In this document: positions 25,530 through 35,400 of the stretch, piece after piece
Position numbering within the stretch: position 1 is the first letter of the stretch
How the letters are laid out: the number at the start of each line of letters is the position of its first letter
DNA from: an uncultured Coriobacteriaceae bacterium
GTDB taxonomy: Bacteria; Actinomycetota; Coriobacteriia; Coriobacteriales; Eggerthellaceae
Direction of reading: 5' to 3'
NCBI GenBank assembly: GCA_937937585.1
Contig: CALDCB010000012.1
Coordinates: 62,001-126,000, forward strand
Length of the DNA: 64,000 nt
Program-made: the position numbers and the translations under genes
Notes under the pieces: model-generated
Seen by the model: the letters and a program-made list of their open reading frames with translations, nothing else
The model's database searches: none
Told to the model about the DNA's origin: nothing

Positions 25530-26815
25530 TGGCTTCCGAGAAGAAAAGCACCGGCTCGTATCATTCAACGCCGCGAACCCGTCGCGGTGCCATCACCACC
25601 TTCGGCAGCCGTACGGACGTCGGTTGCGTGCGCGAGCAGAACGAGGATTCGCTGGTTGTCGCGCCGCCGCTGTTCGTCGTTGCCGACGGCATGGGCGGTC
25701 ACGCCGCGGGCGAGGTTGCTTCTGAAATCGCCGTCGAAACCATCGCGAAAAACGCTCCCGAACATCCCGACCCCGATGTTCTTGCTGCTGCTGTCGAAGA
25801 GGCTAACCGCGCCATCATCGATGCCGCCGTGACAGGCGAGGGACGTGCGGGCATGGGCACCACGTGCACCGCAGCCATGCTCGAGGAAGATCGCCTGGTC
25901 ATTGCCCAGGTGGGCGACTCGCGCGCGTATCTTTTGCATCACGGCCGCTTAAGCCAGATCACCCGCGACCATAGTTTGGTTGCGGCGCTGGTCGAGGCCG
26001 GCCGCATCACACCTGAAGAGGCGCGTGTCCATCCGCAGCGCTCGGTTATCACCCGCGCGTTGGGCAACGACCCCGCTACCAGGCCGGATATTTTCGAGGT
26101 GAACGTCGAGGCGGGCGACAGGTTGCTGCTGTGCTCCGACGGCCTTTCGGGCATGGTGCTGGACCACGACATCGAAGAGGTCATGAACCGTGTCCGCGAC
26201 CCGCAGCGCTGCGCATCGCAGCTGGTCAACCAGGCAATTGCCGCAGGTGGCCAGGACAACGTCACCGTCATCGTCGCCGACGTGCAGGGCACGCGCGAAA
26301 AGCAGCGCCGCAAGCTTGCTCGTCGCACGAAGATGACGCTGTGCTTCGTCGCCGCGCTGCTTGTTTTGATCCTGGGCGGTACGGCATGGGGAACCAGCCA
26401 GTACCTCAACCATGTTGCGTTCTTGGCCGACAGCGATGGAAAAGTTGCTGTATATCAGGGAGTTCCCGGTGAGATTTTGGGAGTTGCCTGTTCGAAATTG
26501 GTTGAAGAAACCGACGTGTCGGTGGCGGATCTTTCCAGCACCGCGCGCGGGAACATAGAAGAGGGCCTGCGCTGCGACAGCCTTGATGACGCGTACGACT
26601 TGGTTGAGTCGTATCGTGCCGACATCGAGGAGCGCGCCGTCGCGAAGACGCCTTCCGCCGATGCCGAGAAGGCCGATTCTGCTTCCGCAGGTTCTGCCGC
26701 TTCGGGTTCTGCTTCTTCTGCCTCGGGCGCGACGGGCGCAAGCGCGACCGGCACCGCCACGGGCATCGCGCCCACCACGGGCTCGGCCGCGGCTAAGACG
26801 GGCGGTGCCCAATGA
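25529..26815 (+). CDS. pstP: PP2C-family Ser/Thr phosphatase (PstP/Stp)
   Basis: A 428-residue protein that removes phosphate from Ser/Thr kinases and their targets. The catalytic domain (about 25-260) has DGMGGHAAGE, GMGTTCTAA, RDHSLV, CSDGLSGM and GGQDNVTVIV, which supply the metal-binding Asp residues. A single membrane helix (about 270-290) follows, then an extracytoplasmic region and an Ala/Ser/Gly-rich tail (about 375-428). It reverses PknB signalling from the same operon. ATG 25529 overlaps the fhaB stop; the stop overlaps the next start (ATGA). Confidence 0.92.
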   Translation: MASEKKSTGSYHSTPRTRRGAITTFGSRTDVGCVREQNEDSLVVAPPLFVVADGMGGHAAGEVASEIAVETIAKNAPEHPDPDVLAAAVEEANRAIIDAAVTGEGRAGMGTTCTAAMLEEDRLVIAQVGDSRAYLLHHGRLSQITRDHSLVAALVEAGRITPEEARVHPQRSVITRALGNDPATRPDIFEVNVEAGDRLLLCSDGLSGMVLDHDIEEVMNRVRDPQRCASQLVNQAIAAGGQDNVTVIVADVQGTREKQRRKLARRTKMTLCFVAALLVLILGGTAWGTSQYLNHVAFLADSDGKVAVYQGVPGEILGVACSKLVEETDVSVADLSSTARGNIEEGLRCDSLDDAYDLVESYRADIEERAVAKTPSADAEKADSASAGSAASGSASSASGATGASATGTATGIAPTTGSAAAKTGGAQ

Positions 26816-29568
26816 CGCGCCGTAATCTAGAGCTTGCGCTTCTGTGCATTGCCGCCCCGTTCGTCATTGTGCTGTTTGCGATGCTTGCCATGAACGAGGG
26901 CCAGATCTTGGGCTTCAAGGCCCTTGAAGTGCCCATCTGCCTGTTCATCGCATTCGTCATCGCCCATGTGGCAACGCGTTTCTTGGCGCCGGGCGCCGAC
27001 CCTGCCATTTTGCCCATCACGTTCGCGCTGTCGGGCATCGGCATCGCGTTCGTCACGCGTCTGGCACCGAACCTGGCAGAAGGCCAGGTCATGTGGCTGT
27101 TCGTGGGCGTTTTCAGCATGATTGTCATCTTGGCCATCTCGAAGAATTTCGAGAAGCTTGCCAACTACAAATACACGTTCATGGTCGTCGGTTTCATTTT
27201 GCTGCTGTCGCCGATCGTTCCGGGCCTTGGCCAAGAGATCTACGGCAGCCGCATTTGGCTGCATATCGGATCGTTCTCGTTCCAGCCGGGCGAGATCGCG
27301 AAGATCGTGATCGTCCTGTTCTTGGCGGGCTATCTGGCCAAGAACCGCGAGCTGCTCAGTGTGTTCACCTACCGCGTGGGTCCGTTCCGTCTGCCCGACA
27401 TCCGCACGCTTGCTCCCATGCTTCTTATGTGGGTGGTTGCGTTGCTCATCGTTGTGTTCGAGCGCGACCTGGGCAGCGCCATGGTGTTCTTCTTCGTCTT
27501 CTTGGCCATGCTGTACGTGGCTACGGGTAAGAAGTTCTACCTGATCGTGGGCGTGTTGATGATCTCCGTGGGCTTTGTGGGCGCGTTCTTCGCGTTCAGC
27601 CACGTGCAGATCCGCGTTAACAACTGGCTCGATCCCTTCGCCGACGCGCAGGGCACGGGCTATCAGATGGTTCAGGCGCTGTTTTCCATCGCCGACGGCG
27701 ACCTGTTCGGCTGCGGCATCGGCCGCGGTTTGGCCGACCAGATCCCGGTTGTCGAGTCCGACTTCATCTTCGCGGCCATTGCCGAGGAGATCGGCCTTCT
27801 TGGCGCAGCGGGTGTTCTGCTGCTGTTCCTGAGTTTCGCCATCCGCGGCTTTGCGACTGCTGCCCGCGCGAAGAGCGACTTCGCGTCGTTCGTGGCCGTG
27901 GGCCTGACCACTACCATCGTTCTTCAGGCGTTTATCATCGTGGGTGGCGTCACGGGGCTTATCCCGCTGACTGGTCTGACTTTGCCGTTCATGAGCCAGG
28001 GTGGTTCGTCGCTTCTGTCCAGTTTCATCGCAGTTGGATTCCTGTTGCGTTGCGGCGACGAGGCCACGGGCGTCGAGGCCGAGATGACCTCGGGCACGGG
28101 AATCGTCAGCTCGAACAGCGTCCTTGGCCGCGTGGCTTTGGGCAAACGTCTGACAAACGCCATCATGGTGTTCTCGCTGGCCTTCGTGGTTTTGGTCGCG
28201 AATCTAACGCTGATCATGGTCGTTCAGGCTAAGGACTATCAGACCATGCCGTCCAACAACCACACCATCGCGAGGCAAACGAACATCAAACGCGGTGCCA
28301 TCACCACGTATGACGGCACGGTTCTTGCCGAAAGCGTGGACAACGGCGACGGAACGTATTCGCGCGTGTACCCCGCGGGCGATCTTGCGACCCACGTCAT
28401 TGGCTACTACTCGCAGACGTACGGAACCAGCGGCATCGAGGCGTCGCAGAACGACATCCTGCAGGGCAATCGCTCGTACGCGTCGTGGAGCGACGTGCTG
28501 GCGGCCATGTCGGGCAGCAAGCAAACCGGCAACGACGTCGTGCTTACGCTGAACACCACCATTCAGCAGGCTGCCCAGGACGCGCTTGCGGGTCAAACCG
28601 GCGCATGCATCGTGATGGACCCCGAGACCGGCGCCGTATTGGCCATGGCCTCGTCGCCCACGTACAGCACCGCCGACTTCGAAAGCGTCATCAAGGCCAG
28701 CTCGAACGATTCCTCGTCGGGATCGCTGATCAACCGCGCAACGCAGTCGCTGTACGCACCGGGCTCCACCTTCAAGATGGTCACGCTGGCAACGGCGCTT
28801 GAGAACAATGTCGCTGACGAGAACACCGTGTTCGATTCGCCTGGCACGATAGAGATCGGCGGGGCGGCGGTCACCAACTTCGACAGCAACAACTACGGGC
28901 GCCAGACGCTCGCGCAGGCAACGGCGTGGTCTTCCAACACCGTGTTCGGCCAGTTGGGCGTTCAGATCGGCGCGTCTGCGCTGGTGAAGGGCGCCGACGG
29001 GTTCGGCTTCGACAGCAAGATCAGCTTCGACTTGCCCACGGCCATGTCGCTGATGACCAACCCGAAGGAAATGACCACGTGGGAAACGGCGTGGGCGGCT
29101 GCCGGCCAGCCTGTTGGTGCGCATTCCCAGATCGGCCCGTACGCAAGCGTTCTGCAGATGGCCTTGGTTGGCTGCGGCATTGCGAACGACGGCAAGGTCA
29201 TGACCCCGTACTTGGTTCAGAACGTGTACAACTCGAACGGCGAGCGCAGCTACATCGCGTCTCCCAGCGTTCTTTCGCAGGCTATTAGCAAGTCCACCGC
29301 GGATCGCGTGAAGGAAGTGCTGAAGGGCGTTGTTTCGAACGGCACGGGCACCGCCGTCCAGATCTCGGGTGTCGAGATTGCGGGCAAGACGGGCACTGCC
29401 GAGACGGGCAAGGCCAAGGACGACAGCTGGTTCGTGGGCATGGCGCCTGCGGACGACCCGAAGATCGTGGTTGCCATCGTTCTTGAGCAAGACGGAACCG
29501 AGGGCGACGGCGCGGCAAAGGCGCGTCAGGTCATCATGACCGCATTGAAGACAGAAGGCTTGCTGTAA
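26812..29568 (+). CDS. RodA/FtsW (SEDS) glycosyltransferase fused to class B penicillin-binding protein
   Basis: A single 918-residue chain. Residues 1-415 are a SEDS polymerase with ten or so membrane helices and family motifs (WLDPFADAQGTGYQ, ESDFIFAAIAEEIGLLG, PFMSQGGSSLLSSF). After a linker, a further membrane helix (about 446-470) leads to a class B transpeptidase domain: SxxK at Ser652-Lys655, SxN at 707-709 and KTG at 859-861. In mycobacteria rodA and pbpA are separate adjacent genes; here no stop or start separates them. It would make and crosslink glycan strands in one unit. It overlaps the pstP stop by four bases. The fusion is read directly from the uninterrupted frame; a sequencing-caused fusion is unlikely because both domains are complete. 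Confidence 0.93.
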   Translation: MTRRNLELALLCIAAPFVIVLFAMLAMNEGQILGFKALEVPICLFIAFVIAHVATRFLAPGADPAILPITFALSGIGIAFVTRLAPNLAEGQVMWLFVGVFSMIVILAISKNFEKLANYKYTFMVVGFILLLSPIVPGLGQEIYGSRIWLHIGSFSFQPGEIAKIVIVLFLAGYLAKNRELLSVFTYRVGPFRLPDIRTLAPMLLMWVVALLIVVFERDLGSAMVFFFVFLAMLYVATGKKFYLIVGVLMISVGFVGAFFAFSHVQIRVNNWLDPFADAQGTGYQMVQALFSIADGDLFGCGIGRGLADQIPVVESDFIFAAIAEEIGLLGAAGVLLLFLSFAIRGFATAARAKSDFASFVAVGLTTTIVLQAFIIVGGVTGLIPLTGLTLPFMSQGGSSLLSSFIAVGFLLRCGDEATGVEAEMTSGTGIVSSNSVLGRVALGKRLTNAIMVFSLAFVVLVANLTLIMVVQAKDYQTMPSNNHTIARQTNIKRGAITTYDGTVLAESVDNGDGTYSRVYPAGDLATHVIGYYSQTYGTSGIEASQNDILQGNRSYASWSDVLAAMSGSKQTGNDVVLTLNTTIQQAAQDALAGQTGACIVMDPETGAVLAMASSPTYSTADFESVIKASSNDSSSGSLINRATQSLYAPGSTFKMVTLATALENNVADENTVFDSPGTIEIGGAAVTNFDSNNYGRQTLAQATAWSSNTVFGQLGVQIGASALVKGADGFGFDSKISFDLPTAMSLMTNPKEMTTWETAWAAAGQPVGAHSQIGPYASVLQMALVGCGIANDGKVMTPYLVQNVYNSNGERSYIASPSVLSQAISKSTADRVKEVLKGVVSNGTGTAVQISGVEIAGKTGTAETGKAKDDSWFVGMAPADDPKIVVAIVLEQDGTEGDGAAKARQVIMTALKTEGLL

Positions 29569-29711
29569 CAGCCGATTGTTGACCAGAAGATTCGTTGGGT
29601 AACGTGATTTGTTAACCAACAGGCAAGATTTAGATGAAAGGCGCGGTCGCAGGGCATTTTCAGAATATAATGTCTTGCGACCTTACAAAGGGGTTTTAAA
29701 GGAGCACCAAG

Positions 29712-31733
29712 GTGGCAGAGAATCTAATCGGGCGGACGTTGAACAACCGCTATCAAATCATCGAGCGTGTAGGCGTCGGTGGCATGGCAGAGGTTTATCG
29801 CGCCCAGGACAACGTGTTGGGCCGTACCGTCGCCGTTAAGGTGATGCTGCCTCAGTACGCCGAGGACGAGCAGTTCACTGCGCGTTTCCGCCAGGAAGCG
29901 GCGTCCGCTGCCAACCTTTCCAGTCCCTACATCGTCAACGTGTACGACTGGGGCCAGGACTCGGGCACGTACTACATCGTCATGGAATACGTGCGCGGCT
30001 CCGACCTTAAAACCGCCATCAAGCAGCGCGGTGCCATCAACCAGCGCAAGGTCGCCGAAATCGGCTCGCAGGTTTGCCAGGCTCTTTCGGTCGCGCACAA
30101 CATGGACATCATCCATCGCGACATCAAGCCGCAAAACATCATGGTCCAGCCCGACGGCAACGTGAAGGTCATGGACTTCGGCATCGCCCGCGCCAAGAAC
30201 AGCAACGCCGACAAGACCGGCGCCGTTCTGGGCACCGCCCACTACATCTCGCCCGAGCAGGCTCAGGGCAAGGAGCTTACTTCGGCCAGCGACATCTACT
30301 CGCTGGGCATCGTCATGTACGAGTCGGTTACCGGGCAGCTGCCGTTCGACGGCCCTGACGCCGTTAGTGTGGCTATGAAGCAGGTTCAGGAGATGCCTGT
30401 CCCGCCTAGCCAGATCAACCCTAACATCGATCCGTCGCTCGAGGCCATCATCATGAAGGCCATCGAGAAGGACCCTGCTAACCGTTTCGCCACCGCTCAG
30501 GAAATGCGTTCCGCTTTGAACGACTACCTGGCGGGCCGCCCCGTTGCGTTCGGCGATTTCAACGGCGCCCGCACTGCCGTTATCGGCGTGCCGGATGTGC
30601 CGCCTATCGGCCCTGCGTATGCTGCCGAGAAAACCTCGGTCATGCCGTCGGTCGATCAGCAGTACGGCCAGAGCGGTCATGGCAACGGCCACGGCGTCGA
30701 CCACGGCAACGGTCATGCCAGCAAGAGCTATCGCGAGGACGCAACCGCAAGCAAGAAGGGCAGCAAGAAGGGTGCTGCGGTGGCAATCGCCGTCGTGGCC
30801 GTTATCGCCGTCATCGCGGTTGTCGCATTCGCGCTTCTGTCGCGCGGTTCGGGCGACATCACCGTGCCCAACGTTGTGGGCAAGACGCAGGCCGAGGCCA
30901 CGGCTGCCATCACCAGCGCCGGCTTGCAGGTTGGCAACATCACCGAGGCTTATGACGAGAAGGTCGAGGCGGGCAAGGTTATCAGCCAGGATCCAAAGGG
31001 CGAGACCAAGGCCAACGACGGAGCTAAGGTGAACTTGGTCATTTCACAGGGAGGCGAGCAGGTTACCGTCCCCGATTTGGAGAACATGACCACCAAGGAG
31101 GCTCGTGCCGCCCTGCAGAAGCTTGGCTTGAAGGACGCGTCGGGCACTGCTGAGTACTCCGACTCTATCGATAAGAACCACGTCGCACGTCAGGAGCCGG
31201 CTGCGGGCTCGAAGGTTTCCAAGGGCGCAACCGTCACGTATTACCTTTCCGCTGGTAAGGAAGGCAAGGACGTTCCCGATGTGAAGGGCAAGTCCGAGGG
31301 CGACGCCATGGCCATCCTGCAGAATGCGGGCTTCAAGGTAACCACGCAGTATGAAAGCAGCAGCACGGTTGACCAGGGCAAGGTTATCAGCCAGACGCCC
31401 GAGGCCGGTAGCTCGCAGAAGGAAGGCGACACCATCAACCTGACCGTCAGCACGGGTAAGTCCACGCACAGCGTGTCCGCTTCGGCTGGCACGGGCGGTT
31501 CGGTTTCCCCGTCCAGCTTGACCGTTGATGATGGCGGCAGCGCATCGTTCACGGTAACGCCCAACGCGGGTTACACGGTTTCCAGCGTGTATGACAACTA
31601 CGGTGACCGTTACAACGTTGGCGCTTCCGGTGGCACGTTCAGCATCAGCAACGTGACGGCAGATACGACGATTACCGTGGAGTTCGCAAAGACGTCTGGT
31701 TCTTCTGGTGCTTCGGGTGCTGCCTCGCACTAA
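29712..31733 (+). CDS. pknB: PknB: PASTA Ser/Thr kinase with extra C-terminal repeat domain
   Basis: A 673-residue transmembrane kinase that controls peptidoglycan synthesis. The cytoplasmic kinase (about 12-275) has GVGGMAEVYRA, VAVKVM, HRDIKPQNIM, DFGIA and GTAHYISPEQ. One membrane helix (about 350-375) follows a His/Asn/Gly-rich linker. Outside are three PASTA domains (about 384-450, 451-520 and 521-588) that bind muropeptides or lipid II. The last 85 residues form a divergent InlB-type beta repeat (SAGTGGSVSPSS ... VTPNAGYTV), not usual in PknB. The start is GTG 29712 with AAAGGAG before it. It ends the fhaA operon after a 143-base gap that holds a TATAAT (29666-29671), so it may also have its own promoter. 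Confidence 0.92.
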   Translation: MAENLIGRTLNNRYQIIERVGVGGMAEVYRAQDNVLGRTVAVKVMLPQYAEDEQFTARFRQEAASAANLSSPYIVNVYDWGQDSGTYYIVMEYVRGSDLKTAIKQRGAINQRKVAEIGSQVCQALSVAHNMDIIHRDIKPQNIMVQPDGNVKVMDFGIARAKNSNADKTGAVLGTAHYISPEQAQGKELTSASDIYSLGIVMYESVTGQLPFDGPDAVSVAMKQVQEMPVPPSQINPNIDPSLEAIIMKAIEKDPANRFATAQEMRSALNDYLAGRPVAFGDFNGARTAVIGVPDVPPIGPAYAAEKTSVMPSVDQQYGQSGHGNGHGVDHGNGHASKSYREDATASKKGSKKGAAVAIAVVAVIAVIAVVAFALLSRGSGDITVPNVVGKTQAEATAAITSAGLQVGNITEAYDEKVEAGKVISQDPKGETKANDGAKVNLVISQGGEQVTVPDLENMTTKEARAALQKLGLKDASGTAEYSDSIDKNHVARQEPAAGSKVSKGATVTYYLSAGKEGKDVPDVKGKSEGDAMAILQNAGFKVTTQYESSSTVDQGKVISQTPEAGSSQKEGDTINLTVSTGKSTHSVSASAGTGGSVSPSSLTVDDGGSASFTVTPNAGYTVSSVYDNYGDRYNVGASGGTFSISNVTADTTITVEFAKTSGSSGASGAASH

Positions 31734-31784
31734 GTATTTGATACAATACCCTCTGCACATCGCCCAGCGCGATGTTGCGGATTC

Positions 31785-31860
31785 GCCTCAGTAGCTCAGG
31801 GGATAGAGCACCGCTCTCCTAAAGCGGGTGTCGTACGTTCGAATCGTATCTGGGGCACCA
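31785..31860 (+). tRNA. tRNA-Arg(CCT)
   Basis: A 76-base tRNA with acceptor GCCTCAG/CTGGGGC (one G-T pair), discriminator A and encoded CCA. The anticodon loop CTCCTAA gives CCT for AGG codons. It follows pknB by 51 bases. A TACAAT (31742-31747) stands just before it without a clear -35 box. Confidence 0.95.
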
Positions 31861-31868
31861 TGAACAAT

Positions 31869-31905
31869 CGGGTCGGGCCTTTTGGTCCGGCCCGTTTTGT
31901 TTTTC
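31869..31905 (+). terminator. Terminator after tRNA-Arg
   Basis: CGGGTCGG pairs with CCGGCCCG (one T-G pair) and runs into TTTTGTTTTT. Confidence 0.8.
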
Positions 31906-32065
31906 CTGGTTGGAACGGCATTCGGGCTGGCGGCACGGGTGCCGGATAGCGGGCGCCCGGTGGAGCAATGGGCGCTCGACAGCCACGGGCGTCGCCTGCT
32001 GGGGAACCTGCCACACGCTTGTGCGCTTGTGACGCCGCCCGTTTGCGAGCTGCTCGTCCGCCCGC

Positions 32066-32173
32066 GCACAGATTTTCCCGTTTTGCGATGGTTGCTTCTC
32101 ATGAAACGTGGTCTAGATTTCCTGACCTGCGGTTCTGGCGCGAAAAAAGGTCGCAAAACGGAAAAATCTGTGC
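32066..32173. repeat. 23-base inverted repeat spanning 108 bases
   Basis: Arms 32066-32088 and 32151-32173 are complementary at 22 of 23 positions, around a 62-base centre. It sits in the 499-base gene-free stretch 31906-32404, and small open frames there have no ribosome site. It could be the ends of a non-coding mobile unit or a large structured RNA. No target-site duplication is obvious. Confidence 0.65.
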
Positions 32174-32404
32174 AACAAGAGTAGCCCGGAAATGTAGTTA
32201 GTTCATGTTATATTCGGCTAATCAAGTTAGACGGAGCGAATTTGCAGTTGACGAAGTTACCCAAATCATACATTATCGAAATGCTTTATCAGTTGGTTGG
32301 TGTGGGCTTTTGCGTGCGTTTCCATGTCAGCGAACTTGCTAGTGGCGTGGACGAGTGAAGAACGTGTCCGCGACGAAATCAAAAAATAGAAGAAAGGACA
32401 CGGG

Positions 32405-35400
32405 ATGATCGAACGCAATGCGGTTCGGCGCGCCCTGACGGCGGCGGGAAGCAATGCTTCCAAAGGCCTGCTCGCTGTGGCGCTAACGCTGCCGATGACC
32501 CCAGTGGCGGCATTCGCCCAGACTGGCGGCAGTGAAATAGAGGGGGCAGCCGGCTCCGATGCTACCAACACTGAAACGGCTGCCCCGCAATCGAGCGAAA
32601 ACGCAGACGCGCTTTCGAACTCAATCTGGAATTATACCTTGGATGGTGGCAGCGATGCAGCCGTTTCACAGGGTGCTTCATACGATCTGAGCAAGATCGC
32701 CAATGGCAAGTATCAGGGCACGGCTGTGGCCGACTCGAATGACCCCGCTGCAGGCGGAAGCGAGTGGGACGTCAACAGCTACGAGGTCAAGGTGACCGTA
32801 CAGGTCACCTCGGGCAAGATCGCCTCCGTTAAGGTCTCCAAGGAGACTTACGATGCGCTGACTGGCGAGAGCTGGGACTATCTCGACAAAGCCGAAAACG
32901 GCAATGACCGCAAGCACGTCACTGGTATGGCGGACAAGATCGTCGAGGCGAACGGAACAAACGTTGATGCCGTCTCCACTGCCACCGTCTCGTCCAACGC
33001 CATCAAGACCGCGGTCGATAACGCGCTGCAGGCAGCTTACGACGAGCAGAACGCAAAGCCGGCTGAAAGCGAGTACACCTACGGCTATGCGGGATTGACC
33101 TGGGCAGAGTATTGGACGGCAGAGGGAGTTCAGGCTGCAGGGTCTGCGGCGTCTTCTAGCGACCTTGACTCTCGCAGCGAGGCCGACAAGGGCGCGTTCG
33201 ATGCCGTTACCCGCGCAACCTTTAACCACGGCCTGCATCGTGGCAGCTACCAATGCACCGACGTGATCAAGACTGCCGAGGGCAAGGATATCTACCCCTC
33301 GTTCTATCCCGACAGCAAGTCCTTCGTCGATGTTGACGGCAACACCTTCTCCATCGACGGCAAGGCCAAAACCGTAACGGCAGCTGACGGCACGGTGTAC
33401 ACCATGACCGGCCATGAGGTTACCGGCCTCAAATACGTTCCCGTTAAGATCAAGACCGCAGACTTGGATGCCTTCAAGGCAAGCCACCGCTTCGTCGCCA
33501 ATGGCGAGACGCTGGCTGGCGGTTATGGCGAGCAAAACCTCCAAGCCTACTCCGACCTGGTCGCGAATGTCGACGCCGACACCAACGGCCTTAAGACCGC
33601 GACGAACGACAACGGCACCTTCAGCTTCTCGGCTTCCGCCACCGGTACCGAGTCGGGCATCAAGGGCCAAGAGCTCAAGACCGCCACGGGTATCGAGCCC
33701 ACGGTTAAGGACGCAAGCGGCTCCTATGGCGAGTTCCTACGCGTGGACCTTAACGGCGACTACGGCGACCTAGGCGCCAACATGCAAAGCGTCACCTGGA
33801 CCTACTACGGCGATGACGCGACCTGCACCAACGCCCTTGCCACCTATGGCACCAAGTTTGCCGCCGACAACTGGATGCACAAGTCCATGGGCATTCAGCT
33901 GGGCCTCACCAAGTCTGAGCGCTGCCAGCTGCCCGATGGCACCAACGGCACCGGCTACTGGAAACTCACCGTCCATGCCTTGGGCTACAACGACTACACT
34001 TACACCTTCCAGGCAACTGAGGACAACATCGTCGGCGCCAAAGCGCCTGTGACCGAGGCAACGAAGGCGAAGCTGCAAGGCCTGTACGACAAGGCTTCTG
34101 CGCTTGACAAGTCCAAGTACACCGAGGATTCTTGGAAGGCCTCGTCCATCGAGACGGAGACTGCCGAAACCAAGGAGCTGCTTGAGAAGGCCGATCTGAG
34201 CGAATCGGAAGCCGCCGAGCAGGTCACGCATCTTCAGGGCGCGCTTGACGCGCTGGTCAGCCTGTATCCCGAGGTTGGCTCGTACGTGCTCATGAACATC
34301 CCGTACAGCGACTTCTATGCCACAGAGCAGAACAACTCCGGCACGGACGTGGTAACGTCTGCTACCAAGCAAAAGACGCTGGCCGGTTCGCTGGTTGCCG
34401 GTTCTTATCATGTGAACGCCGACGGCAGCGACATCACGGGCGCCACGTTCGCCGTCAAGGTCGGCTCCGACAACATTGATTGGTCGAAGTTCAAGCGCGT
34501 AACGGATTCTGACTCCATCGATATCACCACCTCCATCAAGGGCAAGACGTCCACCACGACCTATTCCGGTCGCGACGCCCTGTTCCAGGCACCGAGCTAT
34601 TCGTACTACGTGTTGCCCGAGGGCGAGACGCCGGCCAATTACAAGGAGGTCACGGTTGACGAGTCCGGCAACCTGAAGTTCAGCGCGGTCGAAGGCAAGG
34701 ATGCCACCGCTCTGTCCAACGTCACCGCCGAGTTCACCACCGATAGCAGGTACGGCGATTACGAGATCGACTTCGACAACCTGCGCGAGCAGATGGTCGA
34801 CGCCGACGGCAACCAAGCGGTCGTGTACGGCGCCGTGGTGAACGCCGCCGATACAGACGGCAAAGTCGAGGGCTACGGCATGCGCGCCCTGGAGAACATT
34901 TGGAAGGGCAAGGAGCTTGCTTGGAGCTGCGGTTTCGTGACCGAAGCACACGGTAGCCCGTTGAGCTCGAAGTATTACGAGTCGATGATGGGCAAGACCA
35001 TCAAGTCGGTTGTGTTCTATACGTCCACCGGCACCTACACCGTGGCCATGGATCAGTATGTTCCGGTAAAGGTCTCCGCAGATGAAGGCGCTATCTCCAT
35101 CCAGGAGAGCGCTTCACTTGACGACACCTCCCTCATCGGCATGAATCCGACGTTGCCCGAAGGGTTCGCTGCGCAGTACAGCATCGAGGGCTGGAACGGC
35201 GATGTCGAGATGTCGAACCCCTCTTCGGGGCCGTACGCTTTCGTTGTCAAGATCCCGACCGGCACGCAGCCTGGCGGCTACACGATCGTTGCCACCGACA
35301 AGAGCGGCAAGTACGCGCCCTTGAGCGCAACGTTCACGTTGACGACGGCGAAGAAAGTTGCCGCATTTGAAGCTTCCAGCCTGAAACTGATCGCTGACGG

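Noticed and set aside
28204..29619. A 471-codon minus-strand frame
   Set aside because: It is the shadow of the PBP half of the RodA-PbpA gene.
31882..32201. Small plus-strand frames after tRNA-Arg
   Set aside because: They start inside the tRNA terminator region, lack ribosome sites and overlap the 23-bp inverted repeat.
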